From: Desulfuromonadaceae bacterium
Lineage (GTDB): Bacteria; Desulfobacterota; Desulfuromonadia; Geobacterales; Pseudopelobacteraceae
Length of the DNA stretch: 41,045 bases
Direction of reading: 5' to 3'
NCBI GenBank assembly: GCA_028683855.1
Contig: JAQUHA010000031.1
Coordinates: 1-41,045, forward strand
Under the pieces are notes generated by a model. That model saw only the letters and a program-made list of their open reading frames with translations, was not told the origin of the DNA and made no database searches. The position numbers were made by a program, and so were the translations under genes. Within the stretch, counting starts at the first letter, position 1, and every line of letters begins with the position of its first letter. This document shows positions 33,810-41,045 of this stretch, piece after piece.

Positions 33810-34859
33810 ATGCCGATGAAAATAACTCACGCAATTATGCTTCTGGCGGTCTGTGTTATATTTGCTGCTTTCAATATGCAGATTTTTGGTGGACTTGATG
33901 AAATGATGGGCGATCAATACTGGACTCTTGATACAACCCAGGGTGATCACGGTTGGTACGCAATGGGTCTTCTCCCGCACGTTGTAAAAGTTCCAAAAGA
34001 TGTTGTCAAGGCTGCAAATACCGACGCCGACCCGACAAATAACTATACAATATATGCACAGAGCGGTGATTTTGCCGGAAAGGCAACCTACGGAATCTGC
34101 TTCGGAATTCCTCTTATCATGTACCTGATCTGGTTTGCCTTCATAATCGGATTTCCAGACAGAGTTGATCCATACCTTCTCCCGCGAAAGATATTTACAA
34201 TTGCAGTAATCATTTCCTGTTCGGTTATTGCAAATCTATTCCTTATGAGAATTGCAGGCGACTTCGCCCGCGATCCGATGGCGCGTATAGCCAACGTCGC
34301 AGGAAACCACGCATCACTTCTTTTTCATAACGCCGGTATCTGGTTTGCGATTCTCTTCTCGGCACTCGGCACTCACAACCACTCATTCGATGAAGTAAAA
34401 GCTCCAGACAGCCGTAACTGGCAGACACAGGCTAACGAAAAATTCAACTGGATGTTCACGCTGCTCGGTGTTGTGACTGTTCTTGAAGTTGTACTCGTAA
34501 AAAACAAACTGGCACTACCTGATGCTGCTGTTGACTACTCCGTATGGGTTATCTGGGTTGTTATCTTCATGCGTATGTACGGATTCTCTCCAAAATACTG
34601 GATTAAACGCCCAACCGGAATTGCAATAATGGTTGTCGGGACACTTCTTACGCTTCCGGTATTCTATCTGCTTGAGCGTGTTACCGGTACACTTGGAGCC
34701 GGTTTCGCATCACCGATCCTTGCTAAAGCTCTCGGTGCCGAGAATCAGAATATAGGGCTTTCGTTGATGATATCCATTTATCTTGTCTTCTGGATGGAGT
34801 TTGCAACCGCAATCCGTATGAATGGCCCGGACAAAAAAACCGTGGCACAGAAATATTAG
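33810..34859 (+). CDS. Polytopic membrane protein of unknown function
   Basis: The 349-residue protein has about eight hydrophobic segments: one near the N-terminus, then a soluble stretch of about 65 residues containing GDQYWTLDTTQGDHGWYAMG, followed by seven in the remainder. Several His lie in or near membrane segments (HASLLFHNAG, GTHNHSFDE), which could be metal or heme ligands. The open frame extends upstream to 33678 in a region that overlaps the previous gene. I chose ATG 33810 because AGGGGG lies upstream of it and the protein then starts with a normal membrane helix. I do not recognise a family. It precedes an OFA transporter with a 19-base gap and probably works with it. Confidence 0.75.
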   Translation: MPMKITHAIMLLAVCVIFAAFNMQIFGGLDEMMGDQYWTLDTTQGDHGWYAMGLLPHVVKVPKDVVKAANTDADPTNNYTIYAQSGDFAGKATYGICFGIPLIMYLIWFAFIIGFPDRVDPYLLPRKIFTIAVIISCSVIANLFLMRIAGDFARDPMARIANVAGNHASLLFHNAGIWFAILFSALGTHNHSFDEVKAPDSRNWQTQANEKFNWMFTLLGVVTVLEVVLVKNKLALPDAAVDYSVWVIWVVIFMRMYGFSPKYWIKRPTGIAIMVVGTLLTLPVFYLLERVTGTLGAGFASPILAKALGAENQNIGLSLMISIYLVFWMEFATAIRMNGPDKKTVAQKY

Positions 34860-34878
34860 GTCGGGGGGAGATTCGATA

Positions 34879-36231
34879 ATGAGTGATATCAAGAACAAAG
34901 GTTGGACCGTCGTATCAGCTGGTCTTGCAATAAATCTGGCTCTTGGTGTTCTGTATGCCTGGAGTGTATTCAAGGGGGCTATCAAAGCTTCAATTGAAGC
35001 GGGTGGGCCGGAAGCTTTTCAGTGGGATATAGCCTCCGTAAACGATCCTTATGCTATCTGCTGTCTCGCTTTCGCTTTCTCCATGATTCTGGCAGGAAAG
35101 TGTCAGGACAAGATAGGTCCGGCTAGAACCGCGCTGATCGGGGGGGTGCTTGTAGGTGCCGGTTTTATGCTCATGGCTTTTTCAAACAGCTACATCTCCT
35201 GGGTTATTGGTTTCGGTGTGCTAGCAGGAAGTGGATTTGGATTTGGTTATTCAGCTGCTACACCACCGGCTTTGAAATGGTTCTCACCCTCTAAAACAGG
35301 TCTAATCGCCGGAATAGTTGTCGGCGGTTTCGGGATAGCCCCTGTTTATATTGCACCGCTCGCTTCGTATCTGATCGGCGCATTCGGTATACCCAAAACA
35401 ATGATGTTTCTTGGAATAGGTTTTACAGTTTTAGTATGCGGACTGTCGTTTCTTCTTACGAACCCGCCTCAAGGCTTCGTTCCGGCAGAACCAGCTGATC
35501 CGGGGCCACTTGCAAAGCTGAATGCTTCAAAGCCCGTTGTAAATGCATCAGTCAGCGAGATGCTGCGAAACTATAAATTCTATGTTCTCTGGGTCGCCTT
35601 TTTTATCGGTTCGGGAGCAGGGCTTATGGTTATCGGTAGTGTTGCCGGACTTGCAAAAAGCAGTATGGGATCCATGGCATTTATAGCCGTTGCAATTATG
35701 GCGGTTGGAAATGCCGGCGGGCGTGTTGTTGCCGGTCTGCTCTCAGACAAAATAGGGAGGCGCGCAACTCTCTTTATCATGTTGTCGCTTCAGGCGCTTA
35801 TGATGTTTGTAGCCATGGCTGTAGTTAACTCAGGCAGCGCGGTACTGTTGGTACTTCTTGCTACATTTATCGGATTCAACTATGGATCAAACCTCTGCCT
35901 TTTCCCGTCTTTTGCCAAAGATTACTGGGGAACAAAAAACTACGGTCTTAACTACGGTGTTCTGTTTACAGCTTGGGGGGTTGGTGGTTTTGTCATGGGT
36001 AAAGTATCAGAAATGATAAAAGCTCAACCGGGTGGACTTGGAACATCGTTCATGCTTTCCGGAATTTTATTGGTAGTTGGTGCAGCAATGACTATTTTCC
36101 TTGCGGAGCTTAAACCTGCCAGTGATGCCGAAAAAGAGCCGTCACAGTGGAGAGAGTTCTGGGCGGAATTTACTCTTGGAGCGAGAGTTTTTGCCGGATA
36201 TGAGCAGGCTCAGCTCCGCGTGCCGCGATAA
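34879..36231 (+). CDS. OFA-family MFS transporter
   Basis: The 450-residue protein belongs to the oxalate/formate antiporter (OFA) branch of the major facilitator superfamily, which moves small carboxylates. The N-terminus (N-K-G-W-T-V-V-S-A-G-L-A-I-N-L-A-L-G-V-L-Y-A-W-S-V-F) is the clade hallmark. About twelve transmembrane helices follow, with the MFS loop motif seen twice (AGKCQDKIGPART and AGLLSDKIGRRAT). The substrate cannot be read from sequence; monocarboxylates such as acetate, pyruvate or formate are plausible for this type of organism. Start ATG 34879 has GGGGGGAG upstream; the open frame reaches back to 34822 inside the preceding gene. It is last in the operon, and a strong terminator follows. 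Confidence 0.85.
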   Translation: MSDIKNKGWTVVSAGLAINLALGVLYAWSVFKGAIKASIEAGGPEAFQWDIASVNDPYAICCLAFAFSMILAGKCQDKIGPARTALIGGVLVGAGFMLMAFSNSYISWVIGFGVLAGSGFGFGYSAATPPALKWFSPSKTGLIAGIVVGGFGIAPVYIAPLASYLIGAFGIPKTMMFLGIGFTVLVCGLSFLLTNPPQGFVPAEPADPGPLAKLNASKPVVNASVSEMLRNYKFYVLWVAFFIGSGAGLMVIGSVAGLAKSSMGSMAFIAVAIMAVGNAGGRVVAGLLSDKIGRRATLFIMLSLQALMMFVAMAVVNSGSAVLLVLLATFIGFNYGSNLCLFPSFAKDYWGTKNYGLNYGVLFTAWGVGGFVMGKVSEMIKAQPGGLGTSFMLSGILLVVGAAMTIFLAELKPASDAEKEPSQWREFWAEFTLGARVFAGYEQAQLRVPR

Positions 36232-36256
36232 TACCTCATACAGAAATTGCAGTTTT

Positions 36257-36290
36257 AAACCGCCATGAGAGTTAACTCTTCTGGCGGTTT
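36257..36290 (+). terminator. Intrinsic terminator after the OFA operon
   Basis: AAACCGCCA and TGGCGGTTT form a perfect 9-bp stem. The loop itself holds a palindrome (AGAGTTAACTCT), and a T-rich stretch follows. Confidence 0.85.
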
Positions 36291-36416
36291 CTCTTTCCGC
36301 TTCGATAAAACAGAAAACATCTCGACCCTTCCTGCTGCTCAAAATCATTGCCTTGACATATTTTTTACGCTATTCATTCAACCTGATAAGAATTTAAAAA
36401 TCCCGGCGGTAGATTG

Positions 36417-38099
36417 ATGGCAACTGTACCACGCATAATGATCGTTGATGACGAGGAGGGTATCCGGTTTACTCTTGGTACTCTTCTGAAAAAAGACGGT
36501 TATATTGTCGAAACCGCAGCAGATTCGAGTCAGGCACTGGCGTATATGGCAGAACAGCCGTTTGATCTGGTATTTAGTGATATTAAACTGATAAATGAAA
36601 ACGGTCTTGACCTTCTTCACGACATAAAATCAGCTTACCCCTCCACGCAGGTTGTCATGTTTACCGGCAGACCGGAACTTGACTCGGCAATCATGGCTGT
36701 GAGGGAGGGCGCTTTTGACTATATGTCGAAACCGATCAAGTACGAACACCTGATTTCTGTCGCCAGGCTTGCGCTTGAAAACAAAAAAATACGGGATATG
36801 GAACAGCGCTATAGTGCTGATCTTGAAGCCATTTTTAGAAGCATAACAGATGCTATTATTATGTTTGACAGCAGCGGTAAACTGCAGCAGTTCAACGATG
36901 CGGCAGCAGAGCTATGCGGCTATTGTCATAACGATTTCGGTAGTACTCCCGATAAGCTTGATTTTGGATGCGGAGCAGCCTGCCGTGAGACACTTGTTAA
37001 ATCGCTTAGGGAGGGTGTACCCCACTTTGTTAAAAGAATGCAGTGTCGTAAAAAAGACGGGACGAGGCGAATAATAAGCCTTACCGCCACCCCTGTCCTG
37101 AAATCTGATAAATCCGTAAATGGAATAGTTGCGGTGTTACGGGATGAAACACGCCTTGTATACCTTGAACAGAGTCTTTGCAAACAGGGTGATTATCAGG
37201 GGATAGTAGGGCAGGACAGAGCGATGCTCAGGCTTTATAACCTTATAGAAACATTGGCTGATATGCCGACAACAGTATTGATCTGCGGAGAGAGCGGTAC
37301 AGGGAAAGAGCTTGTTGCTTCAGCTCTGCATCACGGAGGTAGTCGGCATAACGGCCCGTTTATTAAGGTAAACTGCTCTGCGCTCTCTGAGAACCTTCTC
37401 GAAAATGAGCTTTTCGGCCATGTTCGCGGAGCTTTCACCGGTGCGCTTGATGATAAAAAAGGTAGATTCGAGCGGGCAGACGGCGGTACTATTTTTCTCG
37501 ACGAAATTGGTGATATCTCTTCTGGAATGCAGATGCGCCTTTTAAGGGTGCTGCAGGAATTTGTAGTCGAGCGGGTAGGGGATGCAACTCCTATCAAAGT
37601 GGATGTCCGGATTGTGACGGCAACAAACCAGAATCTGGAAGAAAAGGTCAAACAGGGTACATTCCGCCAGGATCTCTACTATCGCCTTAATGTTGTAAAA
37701 CTTCAGCTCCCCCCACTGCGCGATCGTCCTGATGATATACCTCAACTTGCCGATCATTTTTTGAAACTTTTCTGCGTACGTCTCGGGCGATCCATCTCAG
37801 GTTTCGATGAATCAGTTCTTGAAATATTCCTTAATCACACCTGGCCGGGAAATGTGCGTGAGCTTGAGCACGTTCTGGAACACGCCTGTGTCCTCTGTAC
37901 AACTGATATGATAACTGTTGCAGACCTGCCGGATGAACTGCAGTATAATGAGCTAAAGGCGCTGAAGCAATTAAGTAATACTCCGCAGAATATACCTCTT
38001 GAACAGGCGCTTGAAATATGTAAAGGAAACAAAAGCCAGGCGGCAAAGATGCTCGGGATCAGTCGCAGAACTATTTACCGCCATTTGGGAGAGGTGTAA
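36417..38099 (+). CDS. NtrC-family sigma-54 response regulator with internal PAS domain
   Basis: The 560-residue activator has four parts. The receiver domain covers about 5-120 (acidic pocket D11-D12, phospho-acceptor D55, Lys near 106). A PAS domain covers about 127-250. The AAA+ domain covers about 262-490, with Walker A GESGTGKE (about 291) and the sigma-54-contacting GAFTGA (about 339). The Fis-type helix-turn-helix is at the end (NKSQAAKMLGISRRTIYRHL). I use ATG 36417 rather than the TTG one codon earlier. The PAS domain has a Cys cluster (C167-G-Y-C170-H, then FGCGAAC). The stop overlaps the kinase start (TAATG), so the two are a coupled pair. Candidate targets are the sigma-54 promoters on either side. 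Confidence 0.92.
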   Translation: MATVPRIMIVDDEEGIRFTLGTLLKKDGYIVETAADSSQALAYMAEQPFDLVFSDIKLINENGLDLLHDIKSAYPSTQVVMFTGRPELDSAIMAVREGAFDYMSKPIKYEHLISVARLALENKKIRDMEQRYSADLEAIFRSITDAIIMFDSSGKLQQFNDAAAELCGYCHNDFGSTPDKLDFGCGAACRETLVKSLREGVPHFVKRMQCRKKDGTRRIISLTATPVLKSDKSVNGIVAVLRDETRLVYLEQSLCKQGDYQGIVGQDRAMLRLYNLIETLADMPTTVLICGESGTGKELVASALHHGGSRHNGPFIKVNCSALSENLLENELFGHVRGAFTGALDDKKGRFERADGGTIFLDEIGDISSGMQMRLLRVLQEFVVERVGDATPIKVDVRIVTATNQNLEEKVKQGTFRQDLYYRLNVVKLQLPPLRDRPDDIPQLADHFLKLFCVRLGRSISGFDESVLEIFLNHTWPGNVRELEHVLEHACVLCTTDMITVADLPDELQYNELKALKQLSNTPQNIPLEQALEICKGNKSQAAKMLGISRRTIYRHLGEV

Positions 38100-40561
38100 T
38101 GCAACTTCAGAATGAATTCAGTTTTGAAAAATCGGGAGAGACAAGGAAGATTTATCGTTACGCTATAATTTGTGCTGTTTTATGGACTCTGCTGCTCTTA
38201 CTGCTCTTTGTTGCTCTGGTCGCTGACAGTAAGAAAAAGGTTTATGAAATCGGGCGTAGCATGGCACTAGAGTCGTTTGAAAAAGATCTTCTGTTTCGTA
38301 GATGGGGAGCGCGGCATGGTGGTGTTTATGCGCCGGTAACGGAAGCAAATCCCCCGAACTTTTATCTGAAAGATATTCCGGAGCGCGATATATCAACACC
38401 TTCTGGGAGAGAGCTTACTCTTATCAATCCAGCGTATATGACCAGGCAGATATATGAACTGGCAAGTGAACAGCCTGATCGTCCTCAGGGTCATATAACA
38501 AGTCTGAAACCTGTAAGACCGGATAATGCTCCCGATGAGTGGGAGAAGAAGGCGCTTACTGCATTTAATAATGGTGCAGGTGAATTGGCTGAAACCGTAG
38601 AGATAAACGGTCAGCCGCACCTTCGTTTTATGCGACCACTTAAAACTGAAACACCTTGTCTGAAATGTCACGTTGTACAAGGGTATAAAGAGGGTGATAT
38701 CCGGGGTGGGATCAGCGTAACTTTTTCGTTAGCTTCGGCACAAAAGGCTGCTGACAGAAGCTTATTTATTGAAACTGCTGCAATTCTTTTTCTATGGCTG
38801 CTTGGTCTTGGGTTTATATGGTTTGGATCACGAAAAATCATACGATTGCTATCTCAGTTGCGTGATGAGAGGAATCACTTACGGGAAAACGAAGTTGTTC
38901 TACGTCAGGTAAACAATACTCTTGAACAGCAGAAACAAGAGCTGGAGCTGAATGAAATAGCACTTCATGATCAGAATTATGAACTCCAGACTATAGAAGA
39001 GATGCTGCGTGAGCAGTTAAATAATTATGAAATAAGCCAGAAATTGTTGAGTGAGAGCGAAGAGCGTTTCAAGGCATTAAGTGAAGCCACTTTTGGCGGT
39101 ATAATCATCCATGATTCCGGGGTTATTCTGGAGTGTAACGAATCTATCTCCCCTATGACCGGCTATACAAGGGAAGAGCTTATCGGTATGGATGGGCTGA
39201 AGCTTATTGCGCCTGAATCTCTTGAAGTCGTAAAAGAGAATATCCGGGATGGTTATGTCCAGCGCTATGAAGTAAGTGGTTTGCGTAAGGACGGAACTAT
39301 CTATCCTCTCGCAATAAAAGGTAAGAACATCCCCTACAAGGGGCGTTCTGTCAGGGTTATTGAGTTCCGCGATATTACTGAACGCAAACGTGTAGAAAAA
39401 GAGCGTCAGTTGCTTGAAATGCAGCTGCATCAGTCTCAAAAACTGGAGAGTCTTGGCGTTCTGGCAGGTGGAATTGCTCACGACTTCAATAATATTCTGA
39501 CCATTATTCTCGGACACTGCTACATGGCTAGAGAAGATATGCTGTCCTGCGAGGAGTATAAAACTGCATTTGAATATGTAGAGACTGCAGGCAATCGTGC
39601 AGCAGAACTATGTCGGCAGATGCTTACTTACGCAGGGAAGAGTCCGTTGGTTCAATCAAAAGTGAATATGTGGCTGCTTGTGGACGAAGTTGTCAAGATG
39701 CTGAGATCAGCAATAAAGAAGAATGTGACAATCAACTGTGACCTACAGAGTGACATTCCCGAAATAATGGGTGACAGCGGTCAGCTACAGCAGATAGTGA
39801 TGAATCTCATAATCAATGCAGCTGAAGCTATAGGTGATGTCAATGGAGTTGTTACGATTCTCCTCTCGAAAGAGAAAGTAACCTCAGATCAACATAAGCC
39901 TGATACCTTCGGCACAGTTTCCAATCCGGGTCGTTATACCTGTCTTGAAGTAAGTGATACAGGAATTGGTATGGATGAAGAGACTCAGAAACGGATATTC
40001 GAACCTTTTTATACTACCAAGTTTGCCGGTCGAGGCTTGGGGATGTCGGCAATTCACGGCATAATAAAGTCGCACAACGCTCTGTTATACCTCAACAGCG
40101 TACAGGGCGAAGGAACCTCTTTCAAAGTATGCTTTCCTGCGCCACCATTATTCGGAGATACCGAAAACTCAGAAGTAACAGTCGGTAAGGAAAAGGCAAG
40201 TGGCAAAATACTTCTGGTAGATGATGAACCGGCATTGCGCGATATGGGGACAACCTTGCTTCAGGCAATGGGTTATGAAGTTCTGAGTGCAGAGCATGGT
40301 AAACAGGCTGTTGAAATTTACCAGCGGTTCGGTAGTGAGATAGATCTTGTTCTGCTTGACCTTATGATGCCGGTGATGGGTGGGATAGAAACCTTTAAGG
40401 AGTTACGCAGAATTGATCCTGCTCTCCCCATTATTCTCTGCAGTGGTTATAGCGAGGAGTCCGTTGAGGGTGTAGTAGAAAACGACAGGTTAGCTTCTTT
40501 TGTACATAAACCTTATAAGCCAAACGAGTTGAAAGATGCTATGGAGAGAATTAAGAGGTAG
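38099..40561 (+). CDS. Hybrid histidine kinase with DUF3365-type (Tll0287-like) CXXCH sensor
   Basis: The 820-residue protein has transmembrane helices at about 22-42 and 218-238, with a periplasmic domain between them that looks like DUF3365/Tll0287. It contains one CLKCH (187-191), so c-type heme attachment is likely and redox or small-ligand sensing plausible. A coiled coil follows, then PAS (about 325-440). The kinase core has H461 in GGIAHDFNN, ATP-binding motifs NLIINAAEA, DTGIGMD and GRGLGMSA, and a C-terminal receiver (about 705-820; Asp in LLDLMMPV about 754). It is translated from an overlap with the regulator gene. Signal flow to that regulator is inferred from adjacency; the fused receiver suggests an extra control step. 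Confidence 0.9.
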   Translation: MQLQNEFSFEKSGETRKIYRYAIICAVLWTLLLLLLFVALVADSKKKVYEIGRSMALESFEKDLLFRRWGARHGGVYAPVTEANPPNFYLKDIPERDISTPSGRELTLINPAYMTRQIYELASEQPDRPQGHITSLKPVRPDNAPDEWEKKALTAFNNGAGELAETVEINGQPHLRFMRPLKTETPCLKCHVVQGYKEGDIRGGISVTFSLASAQKAADRSLFIETAAILFLWLLGLGFIWFGSRKIIRLLSQLRDERNHLRENEVVLRQVNNTLEQQKQELELNEIALHDQNYELQTIEEMLREQLNNYEISQKLLSESEERFKALSEATFGGIIIHDSGVILECNESISPMTGYTREELIGMDGLKLIAPESLEVVKENIRDGYVQRYEVSGLRKDGTIYPLAIKGKNIPYKGRSVRVIEFRDITERKRVEKERQLLEMQLHQSQKLESLGVLAGGIAHDFNNILTIILGHCYMAREDMLSCEEYKTAFEYVETAGNRAAELCRQMLTYAGKSPLVQSKVNMWLLVDEVVKMLRSAIKKNVTINCDLQSDIPEIMGDSGQLQQIVMNLIINAAEAIGDVNGVVTILLSKEKVTSDQHKPDTFGTVSNPGRYTCLEVSDTGIGMDEETQKRIFEPFYTTKFAGRGLGMSAIHGIIKSHNALLYLNSVQGEGTSFKVCFPAPPLFGDTENSEVTVGKEKASGKILLVDDEPALRDMGTTLLQAMGYEVLSAEHGKQAVEIYQRFGSEIDLVLLDLMMPVMGGIETFKELRRIDPALPIILCSGYSEESVEGVVENDRLASFVHKPYKPNELKDAMERIKR

Positions 40562-40588
40562 TTTACTTACTGTATGCGCTTTGAGTAG

Positions 40589-40645
40589 TGTGTCATGTCA
40601 CATTCTTTTCTTGTGTCATGGCGCATAAAAGTGTGACATGACACA
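40589..40645. promoter_or_regulatory. Three-site enhancer-like array (TGTG-N6-CACA type)
   Basis: Sites at 40589-40602 (TGTGTCATGTCACA), 40612-40625 (TGTGTCATGGCGCA, degenerate) and 40632-40645 (TGTGACATGACACA) are spaced 23 and 20 bases centre to centre. Sites 1 and 3 are inverted copies of each other. They lie about 130-180 bases before the predicted start of the sigma-54 promoter downstream, a normal place for NtrC-family binding. Confidence 0.7.
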
Positions 40646-40683
40646 CGGTGAATATGATTTAAATGTAGTTAAAAAATTATCTT

Positions 40684-40728
40684 AAAAACCTGCAAGGTAC
40701 TGTTAAAACAGCTGTTGCAGGTTTTTTT
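40684..40728 (+). terminator. Intrinsic terminator after the hybrid kinase gene
   Basis: AAAAACCTGCAA and TTGCAGGTTTTT form a perfect 12-bp stem followed by more T residues. The loop contains a smaller hairpin (CTGTTAAAACAG). Confidence 0.88.
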
Positions 40729-40744
40729 ATGTTTTATTTGATCC

Positions 40745-40761
40745 TTGGCACACTGGTTGTA
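40745..40761 (+). promoter_or_regulatory. Sigma-54 (RpoN) promoter of the cheW remnant
   Basis: TTGGCACACTGGTTGTA matches the consensus at all fixed positions except T for C in the -12 box. GG is at 40747-40748. Transcription would start near 40772, 44 bases before the cheW ATG. Confidence 0.7.
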
Positions 40762-40815
40762 TTGAAACTACATCATTCATTTCTGAAACATTAATAAAAA
40801 GGGAGGATACAAGGT

Positions 40816-40932
40816 ATGGCTGAGAACATGGAAACAACCCAGTATCTGACGTTCAATCTGGCAGACGAAGTGTTTGCTGTTGACGTCGGCAGGGTGAGGG
40901 AGATTCTGGAAATTACCAGCATAACAAGTTAA
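40816..40932 (+). pseudogene. cheW: CheW, truncated after about 37 codons
   Basis: CheW couples chemoreceptors to CheA. The fragment reads TTQYLTFNLADEVFAVDVG and then RVREILEITSIT, the unmistakable first strands of a CheW domain, but meets a stop at 40930-40932. Full-length CheW is about 150-170 residues, so more than three quarters is missing. GGGAGG lies upstream, and the sigma-54 promoter and enhancer array are intact. Similarity ends at about 40927, where a hairpin-rich foreign-looking sequence begins. Insertion of a mobile element is the simplest explanation. The rest of cheW may lie beyond the window. Confidence 0.85.
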
Positions 40933-41045
40933 GAGTTTATGTGGTGCGTAGCGCAGCGGAGCCACCACATAAAGTCAAGTTGAACTTGACCATCTCGGCT
41001 TAGTTTCTGCTTTCTGGATTTTTATCGGGATTTCTCAGGTTTTCG
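40928..41045. mobile_element. Unidentified hairpin-rich element interrupting cheW (partial)
   Basis: The sequence after the cheW break opens with an 11-bp perfect inverted repeat (TTTATGTGGTG at 40936-40946, CACCACATAAA at 40963-40973) around a GC-rich loop. A second hairpin directly adjoins it (GTCAAGTT-G-AACTTGAC, 40974-40990). No coding frame is visible in the remaining bases. Subterminal hairpins occur in several transposable or REP-like elements; I cannot name the family. Confidence 0.5.

Noticed and set aside
36915-36929. CGYCH in the NtrC-family regulator as a c-type heme site.
   Set aside because: The protein has no export signal or membrane span, and heme c is attached outside the cytoplasm. 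Kept only as a Cys-cluster observation.

Overview
The window looks like chromosomal DNA from a Desulfuromonadales/Geobacter-type bacterium. This is an inference from gene content: a triheme cytochrome of the c7 (PpcA) class, a 12-heme c-type cytochrome, several sensor kinases and chemotaxis proteins, sigma-54-type promoters with an NtrC-family regulator, and an OFA-family transporter operon. Base composition is moderate to AT-leaning. Both edges lie in what look like mobile or repeated elements. The left edge holds the start of an IS3-family transposase that has clipped the end of an RlpA-type lipoprotein gene. The right edge is a hairpin-rich sequence that has cut off a CheW gene after 37 or so codons.

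Layout. 1-2.2 kb: IS3 end, truncated rlpA, cytochrome c7, NudC-type NADH pyrophosphatase. 2.2-10.4 kb: a chemoreceptor, the 12-heme cytochrome, a DUF294 nucleotidyltransferase with a ten-G tract inside its frame, a CHASE4-like/PAS histidine kinase, and an acyl-CoA ligase. 10.6-32.9 kb: a complete type I secretion locus in one orientation, made of an outer-membrane TolC-like protein with an N-terminal DUF11-like domain, a MotB/OmpA-like protein, an HlyD-type adaptor, a MotA/TolQ-like protein with a duplicated coiled coil, a 4742-residue Ig-repeat/RTX adhesin, and an ABC exporter. 33.2-36.2 kb: an operon of a small Cys-rich protein, a 40-residue single-span peptide, two uncharacterised membrane proteins and an OFA-family MFS transporter. 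36.4-40.6 kb: an NtrC-family regulator and a hybrid kinase with a CXXCH-bearing sensor domain. 40.6-41.0 kb: an enhancer-like array, a terminator, a sigma-54 promoter and the broken cheW.

The most striking system is the type I secretion locus. Its set of parts (TolC, HlyD, ABC exporter, giant BIg adhesin, plus a MotA/MotB-like pair) is that of Salmonella SPI-4 (SiiA-F), in which SiiA/SiiB form a proton channel that controls surface retention of SiiE. Here the gene order differs, the outer-membrane protein carries an extra domain, and the adhesin has grown by recent, almost identity-preserving duplications of five-repeat blocks (a dispersed 1329-bp pair and a tandem 1284-bp pair).

The second is a regulatory arrangement. 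The OFA-transporter operon has a near-consensus sigma-54 promoter, preceded by three perfect TTTGCA-N4-TGCAAA palindromes and a fourth half-site. The cheW remnant has another sigma-54 promoter, preceded by three TGTG-N6-CACA-type sites. The NtrC-family regulator and kinase lie between the two, so they are the obvious candidates to act on one or both.
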